From Cytobacillus sp. IB215665 (GTDB lineage Bacteria > Bacillota > Bacilli > Bacillales > SM2101): DNA of 64,000 nt. Under the pieces are notes generated by a model. It was given only the letters and a program-made list of their open reading frames with translations. It was not told the DNA's origin and did not search any database. Location of the stretch: assembly GCF_033963835.1 (NCBI RefSeq), contig NZ_JAXBME010000002.1, forward strand, positions 417,908 through 481,907. Direction: 5' to 3'. Position 1 is the first letter of the stretch; every line of letters starts with the position of its first letter. Both the position numbers and the translations under genes were made by a program. Of the stretch, positions 27,932-37,684 are shown piece by piece.

Positions 27932-28316
27932 GAAAATATAATAAATTAGTCTAATAGGACATAGTGGAAAGAAAAAGAGCTTAAACTAAGTACTATACTG
28001 TTATAAAGATTTAGATTTGGATTGATTGCTTTAATTAAAATCGAAAACCGATATTATGACTACTAGTCATAGTTTTGGAGATAATTGTTGGTTCTCTAGA
28101 AATTATTTAAGTGTAATGGATATACATTAGACCGGAACTACTTATTCTGAAACAAACATACCGCAAAATACATTTAGTAAACGTACGAAAATTAGATTTA
28201 GTGGTGGTGAAAATATCAGCAACTGATCAAACAAGGTGGCATCTCAATATTATTGTATATTTGGTAACTAGACTAGAGATAGATTATATACAATTTTAAA
28301 TAAGAGGTGATGGAAA
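27932..28316. other. Intergenic region, no gene seen
   Basis: This AT-rich stretch has stops in all frames. An ACAAGGTGGCATCTCA string near 28231-28246 faintly recalls a T-box core but the surrounding elements are missing. A TAAGAGGTGATGG site serves the next gene. Confidence 0.4.
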
Positions 28317-29444
28317 ATGATGAGGGTATTGGAAATCACCCCATTTTTAATAAGTGGTTCTGGAAAAGTTGTAACTACATTATCTTTAGAATTAAGAAAA
28401 TATTGTGAAGTAACTGTGGCAACTTCAAATCCAGTTGAACAAATAAAGAATTGGGATGAATATGAAGGAATATTAAAGAAAAATGATGTTCCTATTATAA
28501 AAGTTGACTCCTTTAAGCGTGATTACAAAAGCATGTGGATGGAAATTATATCGTTGACAACTATTCTAGATCAATTTGACCTTGTTCATGTACATGCTGG
28601 ATATCCAGCTTTCTTAGTAAATATGGCAAAGGAACTTTGTGGTAAAGATATTCCAATTGTAGCAACGTTTCACAGTTGGAATGTTAATAGGCCAGCATGG
28701 ATGAACATAGCAGATGGTTATGCATTTAATATGTGTGATGAAATATATACAATGTCATATTATTGGAAAGAATTTCTAGAAGTGAACATGAATATTGATA
28801 AGAACAAATTAGAGGTTATCCCTTGGGGAATTGACGTGGAATATTGTGAGAATATTCAGATAAACAAAAAGTTAAAAATATTATATTGTGAGAGCGATGA
28901 ATTTTGTTTTGTTACTTTAGGGCGTGTAGAAGAAAGGAAGGGGATATTACATTTAGTTAAATCTTTTAAAAAAGCGCTAAATCAAATTAAAAGAGCGAAA
29001 TTAATCATTATAGGTGAAATTGCTGAACAGGACTATTATGAGAAAGTACTATATGAAATACATCAAAGTGGTATACAAGAACATGTTGTGTTTACTGGTA
29101 TGCTAAAAAAACCTCTCGAATTGGTTAAGTGCTGTAATGTTTTTGTGTTTCCTACACTAAGTGAAGGTCTAGGTATTGTTGGACTAGAGGCGATGGCTCT
29201 TCAAGTGCCTGTAATAGCCTCTTATACAGAAGGTATACAAGATTATTTACGCCCGAATATTAATGGAATAGGGGTGAAACCAGGGAATATAGACGAACTT
29301 GCTGATGCATTAATTTATTCATATGAGAATTACTATAAATTATCGGAATTAACAAAAAGCGCAAAAATGACTGTAAAGAAGAAGTATGATATTAACGAAT
29401 GTGTCAGTAAATATGTAAACACGATTAGAAGACATAACCAATAA
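28317..29444 (+). CDS. Family 4-type glycosyltransferase (GT-B fold)
   Basis: The 375-aa protein has the GT-B two-domain layout. The N-domain starts RVLEITPFLISGSGKVV and includes FDLVHVHAGYPA. The C-domain has FVTLGRVEERKG, the donor phosphate site, and the EX7E region SEGLGIVGLEAMALQVP. These retaining enzymes add a sugar from a nucleotide donor. Its place between a sugar epimerase and a ManC-like gene suggests a role in surface or flagellar glycan assembly. There are two adjacent ATGs; the second is at 28320. Confidence 0.85.
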   Translation: MMRVLEITPFLISGSGKVVTTLSLELRKYCEVTVATSNPVEQIKNWDEYEGILKKNDVPIIKVDSFKRDYKSMWMEIISLTTILDQFDLVHVHAGYPAFLVNMAKELCGKDIPIVATFHSWNVNRPAWMNIADGYAFNMCDEIYTMSYYWKEFLEVNMNIDKNKLEVIPWGIDVEYCENIQINKKLKILYCESDEFCFVTLGRVEERKGILHLVKSFKKALNQIKRAKLIIIGEIAEQDYYEKVLYEIHQSGIQEHVVFTGMLKKPLELVKCCNVFVFPTLSEGLGIVGLEAMALQVPVIASYTEGIQDYLRPNINGIGVKPGNIDELADALIYSYENYYKLSELTKSAKMTVKKKYDINECVSKYVNTIRRHNQ

Positions 29445-29769
29445 CTATTCTCAACACTCATAAATATGAATAACAACTATTGCTACAATTTAATTCTATG
29501 AAAACTATTAGTTGCTTTCACCATTAGTTCAAGGATTTACCGAAAAGCATGCAATTTATTTGAACGTAACGGAATAAAGTTTAAGCATGACAGTCTGTTA
29601 AGAAGGAAAACATTCGTAACAAAAACATTCTAACATCTGTGACTGAAATTGCCGTTAATTTACAAGATAAATTGTACTTAGTATTCTAAATTCAAAGAAT
29701 GTTGGCCTGAATGATATTGTTAGTATTCTCTCTTCAATATTGAAAATCATAATGAGAGTAGGGGAATAA
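29445..29769. other. Intergenic region, no gene seen
   Basis: AT-rich with stops in all frames. No terminator hairpin after the glycosyltransferase gene and no clear promoter before the ManC-like gene could be identified. Confidence 0.4.
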
Positions 29770-31131
29770 ATGCACCACGTGTTACTATCAGGTGGATCGG
29801 GGAAACGGTTGTGGCCAATTTCTAATGATTCAAGATCGAAGCAGTTTTTGAAGATATTAAAAGATGACAATGGAAATGTAGAGTCAATGGTTCAGAGAGT
29901 TTTACGTCAGCTGCAATTAGCTGGTGTAAGGGATTCAATGTACATTACTGCACCTAGATCTCAAGTAGAAATAGTACAAAATCAAATTTCTTCTACCATA
30001 TCAATAATTATTGAGCCTAACAGGAGAGATACGTTTCCAGCTATTTCGTTAGCTGCAACTTACTTACTATCAATAGGAAATGGCCTTGATGAAGTGATTT
30101 GTGTCATTCCTGTTGACTCTTATGTTGAAAATTATTTTTTTACTAAGGTACTAGAATTAGAGAGGGTTGTAAATGAAACAGAATGTGATATTGCCTTAAT
30201 TGGAGTACGTCCTGTATATCCGTCTGAAAAATATGGATATATTATGCCGAAGCAATCTTTTGTTCAAGGTTCTTACTATAATGTGAGTAACTTTATTGAA
30301 AAACCGAATGAAAAAGAGGCACAAAGATTAATAAAAGAAGGTGCACTTTGGAATTGTGGGATTTTTGCATTTAAACTAAGATATTTAATAAATTTGTTAG
30401 TACAAAAAGGCATAGCGGTTACATATGAAAAGTTGTTAAGACAATACGAGCAATTAAAGAGAATTAGTTTTGATTTCGAAGTTGTTGAATTTGCAAAAAA
30501 TATAGTCGTTTTGCCATATGAGGGTGAATGGAAGGATCTTGGTTCTTGGAACACTTTAACAGATGAAATGTCTAATAATATTGTAGGAAATGGGAAAATA
30601 AGTGAAGATTCAACGAATATACATCTTATAAACGAACTAGAGATTCCTACATATGTATTAGGAGTGTCGGATGCAGTTGTTGCAGCAAGTCCAGACGGGA
30701 TTTTAGTAAGTAGTAAAAAAGCTAGTCCTAGATTAAAAGATTTGTTAGATGGATTTGAACAACGACCTATGTATGAAGAGCGCCGTTGGGGGTGGTATCG
30801 CGTTCTTGATTATACCAAGTTAGCAACTGGTATTGAAGTACTAACAAAAAGAGTCTGTATTTATAAAGGGAAAAATTTAAGTTATCAATTTCACAAAAAA
30901 CGAAATGAAACGTGGAAGATTATTTCAGGTAGTGGAACATGTATTTTAAACAATAAGGAGTTTCATGTAAAGGCTGGGGATGTTGTAAATATTAATATCG
31001 GTGACAAACATACGATAAGAGGGTTAACTGATATTGAAATTATCGAAATACAAATGGGCAAGGAGCTTGTTGAAGAAGATATTATTCGATTGTTTATAGA
31101 TTGGAACACAATTCAACAGAGTATTTTTTAG
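29770..31131 (+). CDS. manC: Mannose-1-phosphate guanylyltransferase-like nucleotidyltransferase with cupin domain
   Basis: The 453-aa protein fuses an N-terminal sugar-phosphate nucleotidyltransferase (LLSGGSGKRLWPISN, RSKQFL, IEPNRRDTFPAI, CVIPVDSYV, FIEKP, WNCGIF) to a C-terminal cupin (about 365-435) with QFHKKRNETWKIISG and AGDVVNI. This is the type II mannose-6-phosphate isomerase/GDP-mannose pyrophosphorylase layout. It would make a GDP-sugar. In this cluster it may serve the neighbouring glycosyltransferase, not pseudaminate synthesis. The substrate could differ from mannose. Confidence 0.8.
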   Translation: MHHVLLSGGSGKRLWPISNDSRSKQFLKILKDDNGNVESMVQRVLRQLQLAGVRDSMYITAPRSQVEIVQNQISSTISIIIEPNRRDTFPAISLAATYLLSIGNGLDEVICVIPVDSYVENYFFTKVLELERVVNETECDIALIGVRPVYPSEKYGYIMPKQSFVQGSYYNVSNFIEKPNEKEAQRLIKEGALWNCGIFAFKLRYLINLLVQKGIAVTYEKLLRQYEQLKRISFDFEVVEFAKNIVVLPYEGEWKDLGSWNTLTDEMSNNIVGNGKISEDSTNIHLINELEIPTYVLGVSDAVVAASPDGILVSSKKASPRLKDLLDGFEQRPMYEERRWGWYRVLDYTKLATGIEVLTKRVCIYKGKNLSYQFHKKRNETWKIISGSGTCILNNKEFHVKAGDVVNINIGDKHTIRGLTDIEIIEIQMGKELVEEDIIRLFIDWNTIQQSIF

Positions 31132-31142
31132 GGGGGACATAA

Positions 31143-32096
31143 ATAAAAACTAATATTCTTGTAACAAGTATATCAAAAAAAGTACCGATGCTAAAAGCAG
31201 TGAAAGTAGCAGCTGAAAAAATCAATAGTAACATAAAAGTGTACGGAGCCGATAGCGATGATCATTGTATCGGTCGTTATTTCGTTGATCAATTTTGGAA
31301 AATCCCTAACTTCAATAAGCTTACAGTTGATTACTTACTTCAATATTGTATAGAAAATCACATTACATCCATTATTCCTTCTCGTGATGGAGAATTATTA
31401 TTTTTTGCTAAGCATAAAAATGTATTAAATGAAAATGGTATCTTTGTAATGATTGCCACAAAAAAAGCTGTAGGCAGATGTGTAGATAAATATCTATTTA
31501 GTAAATTCGGAACGAAGCATGGCTACCCTGTAGTTCAAACGGAAACAAGTTTTATAGATATGGTAGGGGATAACCAATTTTATGTAGTAAAAGAAAGGTA
31601 TGGGGCTGGATCAAAAGATATTGGCTTGAAATTAACAAAAGATCAGTCAATCGAGTATGCTGAAAAGCTAGCTAAGCCCATTTTTCAACCTTATATTGAA
31701 GGGGATGAAATATCCGCAGATGTATATGTAATGAGAACTGGAGAAGTGAAAGGTGTTGTGACTAGAAAACGTGTATTAGTAGTTGATGGTGAATCACAAA
31801 TATCTACTACATTTCGTGATCAACGATTAGCAAAGCTTTGTTCAAAAATGGTTACTGATTTAGAGTTATATGGTCATGTTGTTTTACAAGTGATAGTTGA
31901 TAAGAATGGCTATTTTCATATTATTGAATGTAATAGTCGTTTTGGTGGTGCATCTACATTAAGTATAGCGGCAGGCTTAGATAGCTTTTACTGGTTTATA
32001 TTAGAAACAAATGGGAATGATTTACACAAACACCCTTTTGTTCACACTAATAAGGAAATGATGCTTGTTCGGTACCCTGAAGATTTAATATTGTGA
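31143..32096 (+). CDS. ATP-grasp enzyme of the glycan cluster, apparent AUA start
   Basis: This ATP-grasp ligase has a preATP-grasp start KTNILVTSISKKVPMLKAVK, a middle VVKERYGAGSKDIGLKL (ATP-lid) and metal-site HIIECNSRFGGAST. The first in-frame ATG is at 31188, but that start would delete the opening beta strand NILVTSISKK that such proteins always show. The codon in frame with that strand is ATA at 31143, directly after a TAA and 6 nt after GGGGGG (31131-31136). I therefore give the 317-aa form with an AUA start. It likely joins an amino or carboxyl group to a sugar acid or its precursor. No homologue of known reaction is recognised. Confidence 0.72.
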   Translation: MKTNILVTSISKKVPMLKAVKVAAEKINSNIKVYGADSDDHCIGRYFVDQFWKIPNFNKLTVDYLLQYCIENHITSIIPSRDGELLFFAKHKNVLNENGIFVMIATKKAVGRCVDKYLFSKFGTKHGYPVVQTETSFIDMVGDNQFYVVKERYGAGSKDIGLKLTKDQSIEYAEKLAKPIFQPYIEGDEISADVYVMRTGEVKGVVTRKRVLVVDGESQISTTFRDQRLAKLCSKMVTDLELYGHVVLQVIVDKNGYFHIIECNSRFGGASTLSIAAGLDSFYWFILETNGNDLHKHPFVHTNKEMMLVRYPEDLIL

Positions 32097-32112
32097 GCTA
32101 GGCGGTGAGCAT

Positions 32113-32838
32113 TTGGAAACTCTAATAATTATCCAAGCTCGAATGGGCTCGACACGATTACCTGGTAAAGTATTAAAACCGTTAGGCACGAGTACGGTTA
32201 TAAACTATGTCGTTTCTAGGTGTAAGAAAATTCAAAAGACTTTGGGTATCATTGTGGCAACTTCGACCCTCGAACAAGATAATCAAATTGAAGAATGGTG
32301 TAAAAAACATGATATTACTTGTTACCGTGGAAGTGAAAGTGATGTACTAAGTCGTTACTATCATTGTGCTAAACAGTATAAGCCAGATTATATTATTCGT
32401 GTTACTGCAGATTGTCCATTTATAGATTATACCTTTGCAAACCAAATCATAAATCGTATGGAAAAGAATCCGGGAGATATTGTAATTGTTAATGGGCATT
32501 TACCTCGCGGACTAGTTGTTGAAATGATTGCATTTACTGCCCTTGAGTTTATTTATAAATATGGTCATGAAACCCGTCATCGTGAACATGTTACTTACTA
32601 TGCTTATGAACATCCATCGAAGTTCAAGCATACAAAAGTAATCGCACCTAGTTTTCTGAATCATCCTGAGCTGAGGATTACCTTAGATACAATAGAGGAT
32701 TATCAGTTGTGCTGTGTGGTAGCTGATTATTTTAAGGGAGAGATTCTAATCCCTTCTCAAGATGTGGTGGAATATTTAGTTACACATGCTAATGTAGCAA
32801 ATATGAATGCTCATATCACTCAAAAACCTGTTGAATAA
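32113..32838 (+). CDS. SpsF-like cytidylyltransferase
   Basis: The 241-aa protein starts ETLIIIQARMGSTRLPGK, the nucleotide-binding motif of SpsF/NeuA-type cytidylyltransferases, and has VTADCPFIDY as the metal-binding Asp site. In this operon it most probably activates pseudaminic acid (or a derivative) as the CMP-sugar, the PseF role, although classical PseF starts with an IPARGGSKRIP-type motif. TTG start after GGCGGTGA, 16 nt after the ATP-grasp stop. PseG follows. Confidence 0.78.
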   Translation: METLIIIQARMGSTRLPGKVLKPLGTSTVINYVVSRCKKIQKTLGIIVATSTLEQDNQIEEWCKKHDITCYRGSESDVLSRYYHCAKQYKPDYIIRVTADCPFIDYTFANQIINRMEKNPGDIVIVNGHLPRGLVVEMIAFTALEFIYKYGHETRHREHVTYYAYEHPSKFKHTKVIAPSFLNHPELRITLDTIEDYQLCCVVADYFKGEILIPSQDVVEYLVTHANVANMNAHITQKPVE

Positions 32839-32870
32839 ACCGTAATGTTGAGCTCAAATGGAGGATATCT

Positions 32871-33932
32871 ATGAACACTGTCTTTAGAGTAGACGCATCT
32901 ACGCTAATAGGTACTGGTCATGTTATGCGTTGTTTAGTGCTTGCTGAACAATTAAGAGAAGAAGGATATCTTGTTGTTTTTATATCTAGGGAGCTTGAAG
33001 GGAATCTTAACTCATATATTGAATTACAGGGGTTTCGTGTGATCCGTCTTTATAAGCAAATTCATTCAGAGCAAGAAGATGCGGATGAAACTTTGCAAGG
33101 ACTACAAGTGATTTCTAACCAAATAGAATGGCTTATCGTTGATCACTATCATATTAGCGAAAAATGGGAGAGTATAGTGAGGAATCGCGTTTCTAAATTG
33201 ATGGTAATTGATGATTTAGCTAACAGATGTCATCAGTGTGATATATTGCTTGATCACAATTTTATTAGTAACTACCAAACTCGTTATGACCTACTCGTTC
33301 CACCTCATTGTAAAAAAATCCTCGGACCAAAGCATCTACTCATTAGAAAAGAATTTATCCATGAAAGAATGCAAGTAAAACCAAGAGACGGTCATGTCCG
33401 TCGGCTACTTATTTTCTTCGGAGGTAGCGATCCAACAGAAGAAACTGAAAAAGCTCTAAAAGCCGTGAATAAAATTGATTTTGATTTACATCATGTAGAT
33501 GTCGTCGTTGGGACTTCAAATCCGAAACAAGATGTGATTTATATGATGTGTGAACAACAAGGTTATCAATACCATAGTCAAATAACCCATTTTGCAAGAT
33601 TGCTATCAAAGGTGAATCTCGCAATTGGAGCAGGCGGTATATCGATGTGGGAAAGATGTTATTTAGGTGTCCCTTCTATCACTGCGATTGTTGCAAAAAA
33701 TCAACAACAATCAGTTTGTGCTGCTCATCAATATGGGGCTGTATGGAAAATCGGTTGGCATGAGGATGTCAAAGTAAATGATTACGTTGCAAAAATTAAC
33801 AATGCTTTAAGGTCACCTCAAAAGTTAATTAATATGAGTCAACGAGCGTTAGCTATTACAAATAGATGTACAAATAATCAACAACATAGCGCTGTCAACA
33901 CAATTTTACAAATGAAGGGAGGAGAAAAATAG
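32871..33932 (+). CDS. pseG: PseG: UDP-2,4-diacetamido-2,4,6-trideoxy-beta-L-altropyranose hydrolase
   Basis: The 353-aa GT-B-like protein begins FRVDASTLIGTGHVMRCLVLAEQ, with the PseG-typical G-x-GHVMRC motif and its catalytic His, and has FFGGSDPTEET and IGAGGISMWERCYLGVP, the nucleotide-binding half as in MurG. It removes UDP from the C1 of the pathway intermediate. GGAGGATAT precedes the ATG. It ends directly against the pseI start (TAG then ATG). Confidence 0.9.
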   Translation: MNTVFRVDASTLIGTGHVMRCLVLAEQLREEGYLVVFISRELEGNLNSYIELQGFRVIRLYKQIHSEQEDADETLQGLQVISNQIEWLIVDHYHISEKWESIVRNRVSKLMVIDDLANRCHQCDILLDHNFISNYQTRYDLLVPPHCKKILGPKHLLIRKEFIHERMQVKPRDGHVRRLLIFFGGSDPTEETEKALKAVNKIDFDLHHVDVVVGTSNPKQDVIYMMCEQQGYQYHSQITHFARLLSKVNLAIGAGGISMWERCYLGVPSITAIVAKNQQQSVCAAHQYGAVWKIGWHEDVKVNDYVAKINNALRSPQKLINMSQRALAITNRCTNNQQHSAVNTILQMKGGEK

Positions 33933-34982
33933 ATGTATAAATGCAAAATAGCTAATCGTTACGTTGGTAAGGGTCATCAACCGTTTATTATTGCGGAAAT
34001 GTCCGGGAATCATAATCAATCATTAGATCATGCGTTAACAATTGTAGAGGCTGCAGCTAGAGCTGGTGTCGACGCTATAAAACTACAAACATATACAGCA
34101 GATACGATGACAATAAATATGAAAAAAGAGGAATTTTTTATTAACGATGCTAATAGCTTATGGCAAGGTCAGACATTGTATGAGCTGTATAAGAGGGCGT
34201 ATACACCATGGGAATGGCATGAGACGATATTTAACAAGTGTAGGGAGCTCGGGATGGTCGGGTTTAGTTCTCCCTTTGATGTGACTGCTGTAGATTTTTT
34301 AGAAACATTAAAAGTTCCAGCTTATAAAATTGCTTCATTTGAAAATGTAGATATCCCGTTAATTAGAAAAGTAGCTGCGACAGGGAAACCTTTATTCATA
34401 TCTACCGGTATGGCAACAGTCGCCGTGCTTGATGAAGCAGTTCAAGCAGCAAAAGGTGCGGGGTGCAATAATATAATTTTATTAAAATGTACGAGTTCCT
34501 ATCCTGCATCCGAAAGTGATTCAAACATTGTGACAATCCCTCATTTGGCTGAGTTGTTCAATTGTGAGGTAGGATTATCAGATCATACTATAGGGTTAGG
34601 TGTTCCAATAGCTAGTGTTGCTTTAGGAGCAACAGTTATTGAAAAACATTTCACGATGTCTAGAACTGATGATGGGATAGATTCACCATTTTCTATGGAA
34701 CCAGATGAGATGAAAATGCTTGTTACCGAAGTAAGGAAGGCTTGGAGATCAATAGGAAAGGTGAGCTATGGACCAACAGAAGGAGAGGTTTCGTCGTTGC
34801 TTCATCGTCGTTCTATATATATTACTGAAGACTTAAATGCAGGAGAAATGATTACAGAAAAAAATATTAGAATCATTCGGCCAGGTTATGGTCTTGAGCC
34901 GAAATATTATGACATTTTATTAGGGAAGCGTGTAAAGGAAAGTGTTAAGAAAGGTACCCCTGTGTCATGGAAGATGCTTTAA
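33933..34982 (+). CDS. pseI: Pseudaminic acid synthase
   Basis: The 349-aa protein has the NeuB-family TIM barrel (FIIAEMSGNHNQSL, AIKLQTYTADTMT, KIASFENVD, LLKCTSSYPA, GLSDHTIGLGV, EKHFTMSR) and a C-terminal SAF antifreeze-like domain (about 290-349, RRSIYITEDLNAGE). It condenses the 6-deoxy-altrose intermediate with phosphoenolpyruvate to pseudaminic acid. GGAGGAGAAA lies inside the end of pseG, so the two are coupled. Legionaminic or sialic acid synthase is less likely given pseB, pseC and pseG nearby. Confidence 0.92.
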   Translation: MYKCKIANRYVGKGHQPFIIAEMSGNHNQSLDHALTIVEAAARAGVDAIKLQTYTADTMTINMKKEEFFINDANSLWQGQTLYELYKRAYTPWEWHETIFNKCRELGMVGFSSPFDVTAVDFLETLKVPAYKIASFENVDIPLIRKVAATGKPLFISTGMATVAVLDEAVQAAKGAGCNNIILLKCTSSYPASESDSNIVTIPHLAELFNCEVGLSDHTIGLGVPIASVALGATVIEKHFTMSRTDDGIDSPFSMEPDEMKMLVTEVRKAWRSIGKVSYGPTEGEVSSLLHRRSIYITEDLNAGEMITEKNIRIIRPGYGLEPKYYDILLGKRVKESVKKGTPVSWKML

Positions 34983-35113
34983 CTAATTTCGATTAATTCA
35001 CCCTTTCAATGTCAATGTTCAAACAGTTTAAACATTTTTAAAAAAACACCTAATTTTATTCCAAGTGTAGTGTGAAGTAATAGTGAAATCTATGAGGGGA
35101 AGTAGGTGTTATT

Positions 35114-36139
35114 TTGTTTGAAGGAAAAAAAATTTTGGTGACAGGAGGAACAGGAAGTATCGGTAAAGCACTAGTAGATATTTTGTTAACATATAATCCT
35201 GCTATTGTACGTATTTTTAGTCGGGATGAAAATAAGCAGTTTGAAATGCAAGAAGAGTGGAAAGCTCAAAAAAGATTGCGCTTTTTACTTGGCGACGTTA
35301 GAGATAAAGAGCGGCTTAGTTATGCGATGAATGATATTGATTATGTGTTTCATTTAGCAGCGTTAAAGCATGTCCCTGCTTGTGAAAATAATCCATTTGA
35401 AGCTGTCAGAACGAATATAATTGGTTCACAAAATGTTATTGAAGCAGCTCTTGAAAACAAAGTGCAAAAAGTGTTATTTACAAGCAGCGATAAAGCAATT
35501 AGTCCTACTAATACAATGGGAGCATCTAAGTTAATTGCAGAAAAACTTTTTGTTTCTGCCAATTCATATAAAGGAAATCATAAAACTGTTTTTTCTTCAG
35601 TCAGGTTTGGCAATGTAATTGGGTCAAGAGGGTCAGTTATTCCTTTATTTTTTAAGAAAATAATGAAAGAAAAAAAAATAACAGTTACCGATTTAAAAAT
35701 GAAAAGATTTATGATGTCACAAACTGAAGCATGCTCGTTAATGTTAGATGCACTTCGAATTGCTAATGGAGGAGAAATATTCGTATTAAAAATGCCTGTA
35801 GTTCAACTGAATGACCTAGTGGAAGCAATCATATCAATTGTTGAGGAAAAATTTAATATATTAAAGGATGAAATTTATATTGAAGAAATCGGCTTACGAC
35901 CTGGGGAAAAGGTTGTTGAAGAACTTTTAATGAATGAAGAAATCCCATTTGTTTATGAGAAAGATAACATGTTTATTATTCCTAGTGATTATCCAAAAGT
36001 TGAAGGCGCGAGTAAGCCTGTTAAAAGTGTTCATTACCGAGCTGACTGTTTTGGTTGTAACCAGTTAGCTGTGAAAGACATCAAAAACATTATATTGAAA
36101 GAGGTAAATTTATTAGATTTTTTACGGTCTGATCGATGA
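35114..36139 (+). CDS. pseB: UDP-GlcNAc 4,6-dehydratase (inverting)
   Basis: This 341-aa extended SDR starts GKKILVTGGTGSIGKALVD, has the PseB markers AALKHVPACENNPFEAV, TSSDKAISPTNTMGASK (Lys and Thr of the catalytic set) and a C-terminal GLRPGEKVVEELL. It forms UDP-2-acetamido-2,6-dideoxy-arabino-hexos-4-ulose, the first pathway step. It has its own gap of 131 bp after pseI, so a separate promoter is possible. TTG start. Its stop overlaps the beginning of the pseC leader. Confidence 0.92.
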   Translation: MFEGKKILVTGGTGSIGKALVDILLTYNPAIVRIFSRDENKQFEMQEEWKAQKRLRFLLGDVRDKERLSYAMNDIDYVFHLAALKHVPACENNPFEAVRTNIIGSQNVIEAALENKVQKVLFTSSDKAISPTNTMGASKLIAEKLFVSANSYKGNHKTVFSSVRFGNVIGSRGSVIPLFFKKIMKEKKITVTDLKMKRFMMSQTEACSLMLDALRIANGGEIFVLKMPVVQLNDLVEAIISIVEEKFNILKDEIYIEEIGLRPGEKVVEELLMNEEIPFVYEKDNMFIIPSDYPKVEGASKPVKSVHYRADCFGCNQLAVKDIKNIILKEVNLLDFLRSDR

Positions 36140-36153
36140 CGAGGGGGAATGTT

Positions 36154-37347
36154 ATGTTAAATAAATTGGCAGTACACGGTGGCAAACCAGTTCGAAATGA
36201 ATTTCTCCCTTACGGACAGCAATGGATTGATGACCAAGATATTAACATAGTTATCGATGTTTTGAAAAGTGAATATTTAACTACTGGACCTATTCTTAAA
36301 AAATTTGAGAAAGAGATTTCAACATATGTAAATAGTAAATATGCTGTTGCTTTTTCAAGTGGAACGGCTGCACTTCATGCTGCTGTTTTTGCTGCGGGTA
36401 TTTCTGAGGGGGATGAAGTAATAACAACGCCAATAACGTTTGTAGCAACTACGAATTGTATTTTATATCAGAGAGGCTCTCCGGTTTTTGCTGATATTAA
36501 TCTTGATACGAATAATATTGCAGCTGAAAATATAGAAGCGTTAATAACATCACGAACAAAGGCGATAATCCCTGTAGATTTTGGTGGTCTGCCTGCTGAC
36601 TTGGATGCGATTATTAATATTGCTAGGAAATACGATTTAATCATTATTGAAGATGCAGCTCATGCACTAGGTGCTAAGTATAAGGGAAGACAGATAGGGT
36701 CAATTAGTGATATGACAATGTTTAGCTTCCACCCAGTAAAGCACATTACTACTGGTGAAGGTGGGGTTATTACAACAAACAATCGAGACTATTATGATAA
36801 GCTAATCCAATTCCGTAATCATGGAATTACTAGAAACTGTGAAAAGATGGGGGAGAATGAAGGAGCGTGGTATTATGAAATGCAATTTCTAGGATTTAAT
36901 TATCGTATGACTGATATTCAGGCTGCGCTAGGAATAAGTCAACTCAAAAAAGTTGATTCGTTTATAAGTCGTCGGAAGGAAATAGTAGGAAAATATAATA
37001 ATGCTTTTAATAAGCTAAATCAACTTATCCTACCTTATGAAAAGAATGATCGACTTTCAAGTTATCATTTATATGTCATTAAATTGGACCTGCACAAATT
37101 ATACGTGGCTCGTAAGGAAATATATGAGGCTTTAATAAATGAAAATATTGGAGTTAATGTTCATTATATACCTGTATATTTACAACCTTATTACCAAAAG
37201 CTTGGTTATCCACGAAGCCTTTGTCCGATAGCGGAAAAGTTTTATGGCGATGCTATTACCTTACCGCTATTTCCGAAAATGACTGATGATGATGTTGAGA
37301 GTGTAATAAAAGCAGTCCAAAAAGTCATTTTTCACTTTGCAAAATAA
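36154..37347 (+). CDS. pseC: UDP-4-amino-4,6-dideoxy-GlcNAc aminotransferase
   Basis: The 397-aa PLP enzyme of the DegT/DnrJ/EryC1 family has FSSGTAALHAAVFAAG, VDFGGLPAD, EDAAHALGAKYKGRQ and SFHPVKHITTGEGG, where the Lys forms the internal aldimine. It performs the second pseudaminate step. The ATG at 36154 has GAGGGGG 6 nt upstream; an earlier ATG overlapping the pseB stop (ATGA at 36136) has no such site. Next in a normal pathway would be the acetyltransferase PseH, which is absent here. Confidence 0.92.
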   Translation: MLNKLAVHGGKPVRNEFLPYGQQWIDDQDINIVIDVLKSEYLTTGPILKKFEKEISTYVNSKYAVAFSSGTAALHAAVFAAGISEGDEVITTPITFVATTNCILYQRGSPVFADINLDTNNIAAENIEALITSRTKAIIPVDFGGLPADLDAIINIARKYDLIIIEDAAHALGAKYKGRQIGSISDMTMFSFHPVKHITTGEGGVITTNNRDYYDKLIQFRNHGITRNCEKMGENEGAWYYEMQFLGFNYRMTDIQAALGISQLKKVDSFISRRKEIVGKYNNAFNKLNQLILPYEKNDRLSSYHLYVIKLDLHKLYVARKEIYEALINENIGVNVHYIPVYLQPYYQKLGYPRSLCPIAEKFYGDAITLPLFPKMTDDDVESVIKAVQKVIFHFAK

Positions 37348-37387
37348 GAAATTCTTTGAATATGATAAAAAATGCGAGGTGCTTTTA

Positions 37388-37684
37388 ATGGACAATAAGA
37401 AAATGCATGCTAATGAAGATAATAAGAGCCTTGAAGCTAGTAAGGAAAGTGACTATAACAAAGCTGTTATCGAATTAAAAACAATTTTAGTTGGATTAAA
37501 AGAAATGTCCAATCAATCATTATCTAACTATTGGACTGAAGAGGATATTAAAGAGGTTCAGGCTACAATGGATAAGCTTGATTATGAGTCGCTTCAATAT
37601 AAGAAAGGAGTTCTAAAAAACCTTGAAGATTTTCAACAGGAAAAATGGAAAAACCTACTAGAAAGGGAAGATGATGATAAATGA
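37388..37684 (+). CDS. 98-aa hydrophilic protein of unknown function, coupled to maf
   Basis: This small protein is rich in Lys, Glu and Asn, with a predicted helical pattern (EASKESDYNKAVIELKTI, EEDIKEVQATMDKLDYES) and an acidic end (EREDDDK). It has no signal peptide, membrane helix or motif I recognise. GCGAGGTGC precedes the ATG at 37388. Its last 14 bases overlap the maf start, so the two are translationally coupled and probably act together. It might be a Maf chaperone or flagellin-binding partner; this is inference only. Confidence 0.65.
   Translation: MDNKKMHANEDNKSLEASKESDYNKAVIELKTILVGLKEMSNQSLSNYWTEEDIKEVQATMDKLDYESLQYKKGVLKNLEDFQQEKWKNLLEREDDDK

Noticed and set aside
28205..28260. 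T-box-like core (ACAAGGTGGCATCTCA) before the glycosyltransferase gene
   Set aside because: No ACCGCG complement, no terminator stem with T-run and no stem I landmarks; probably chance.
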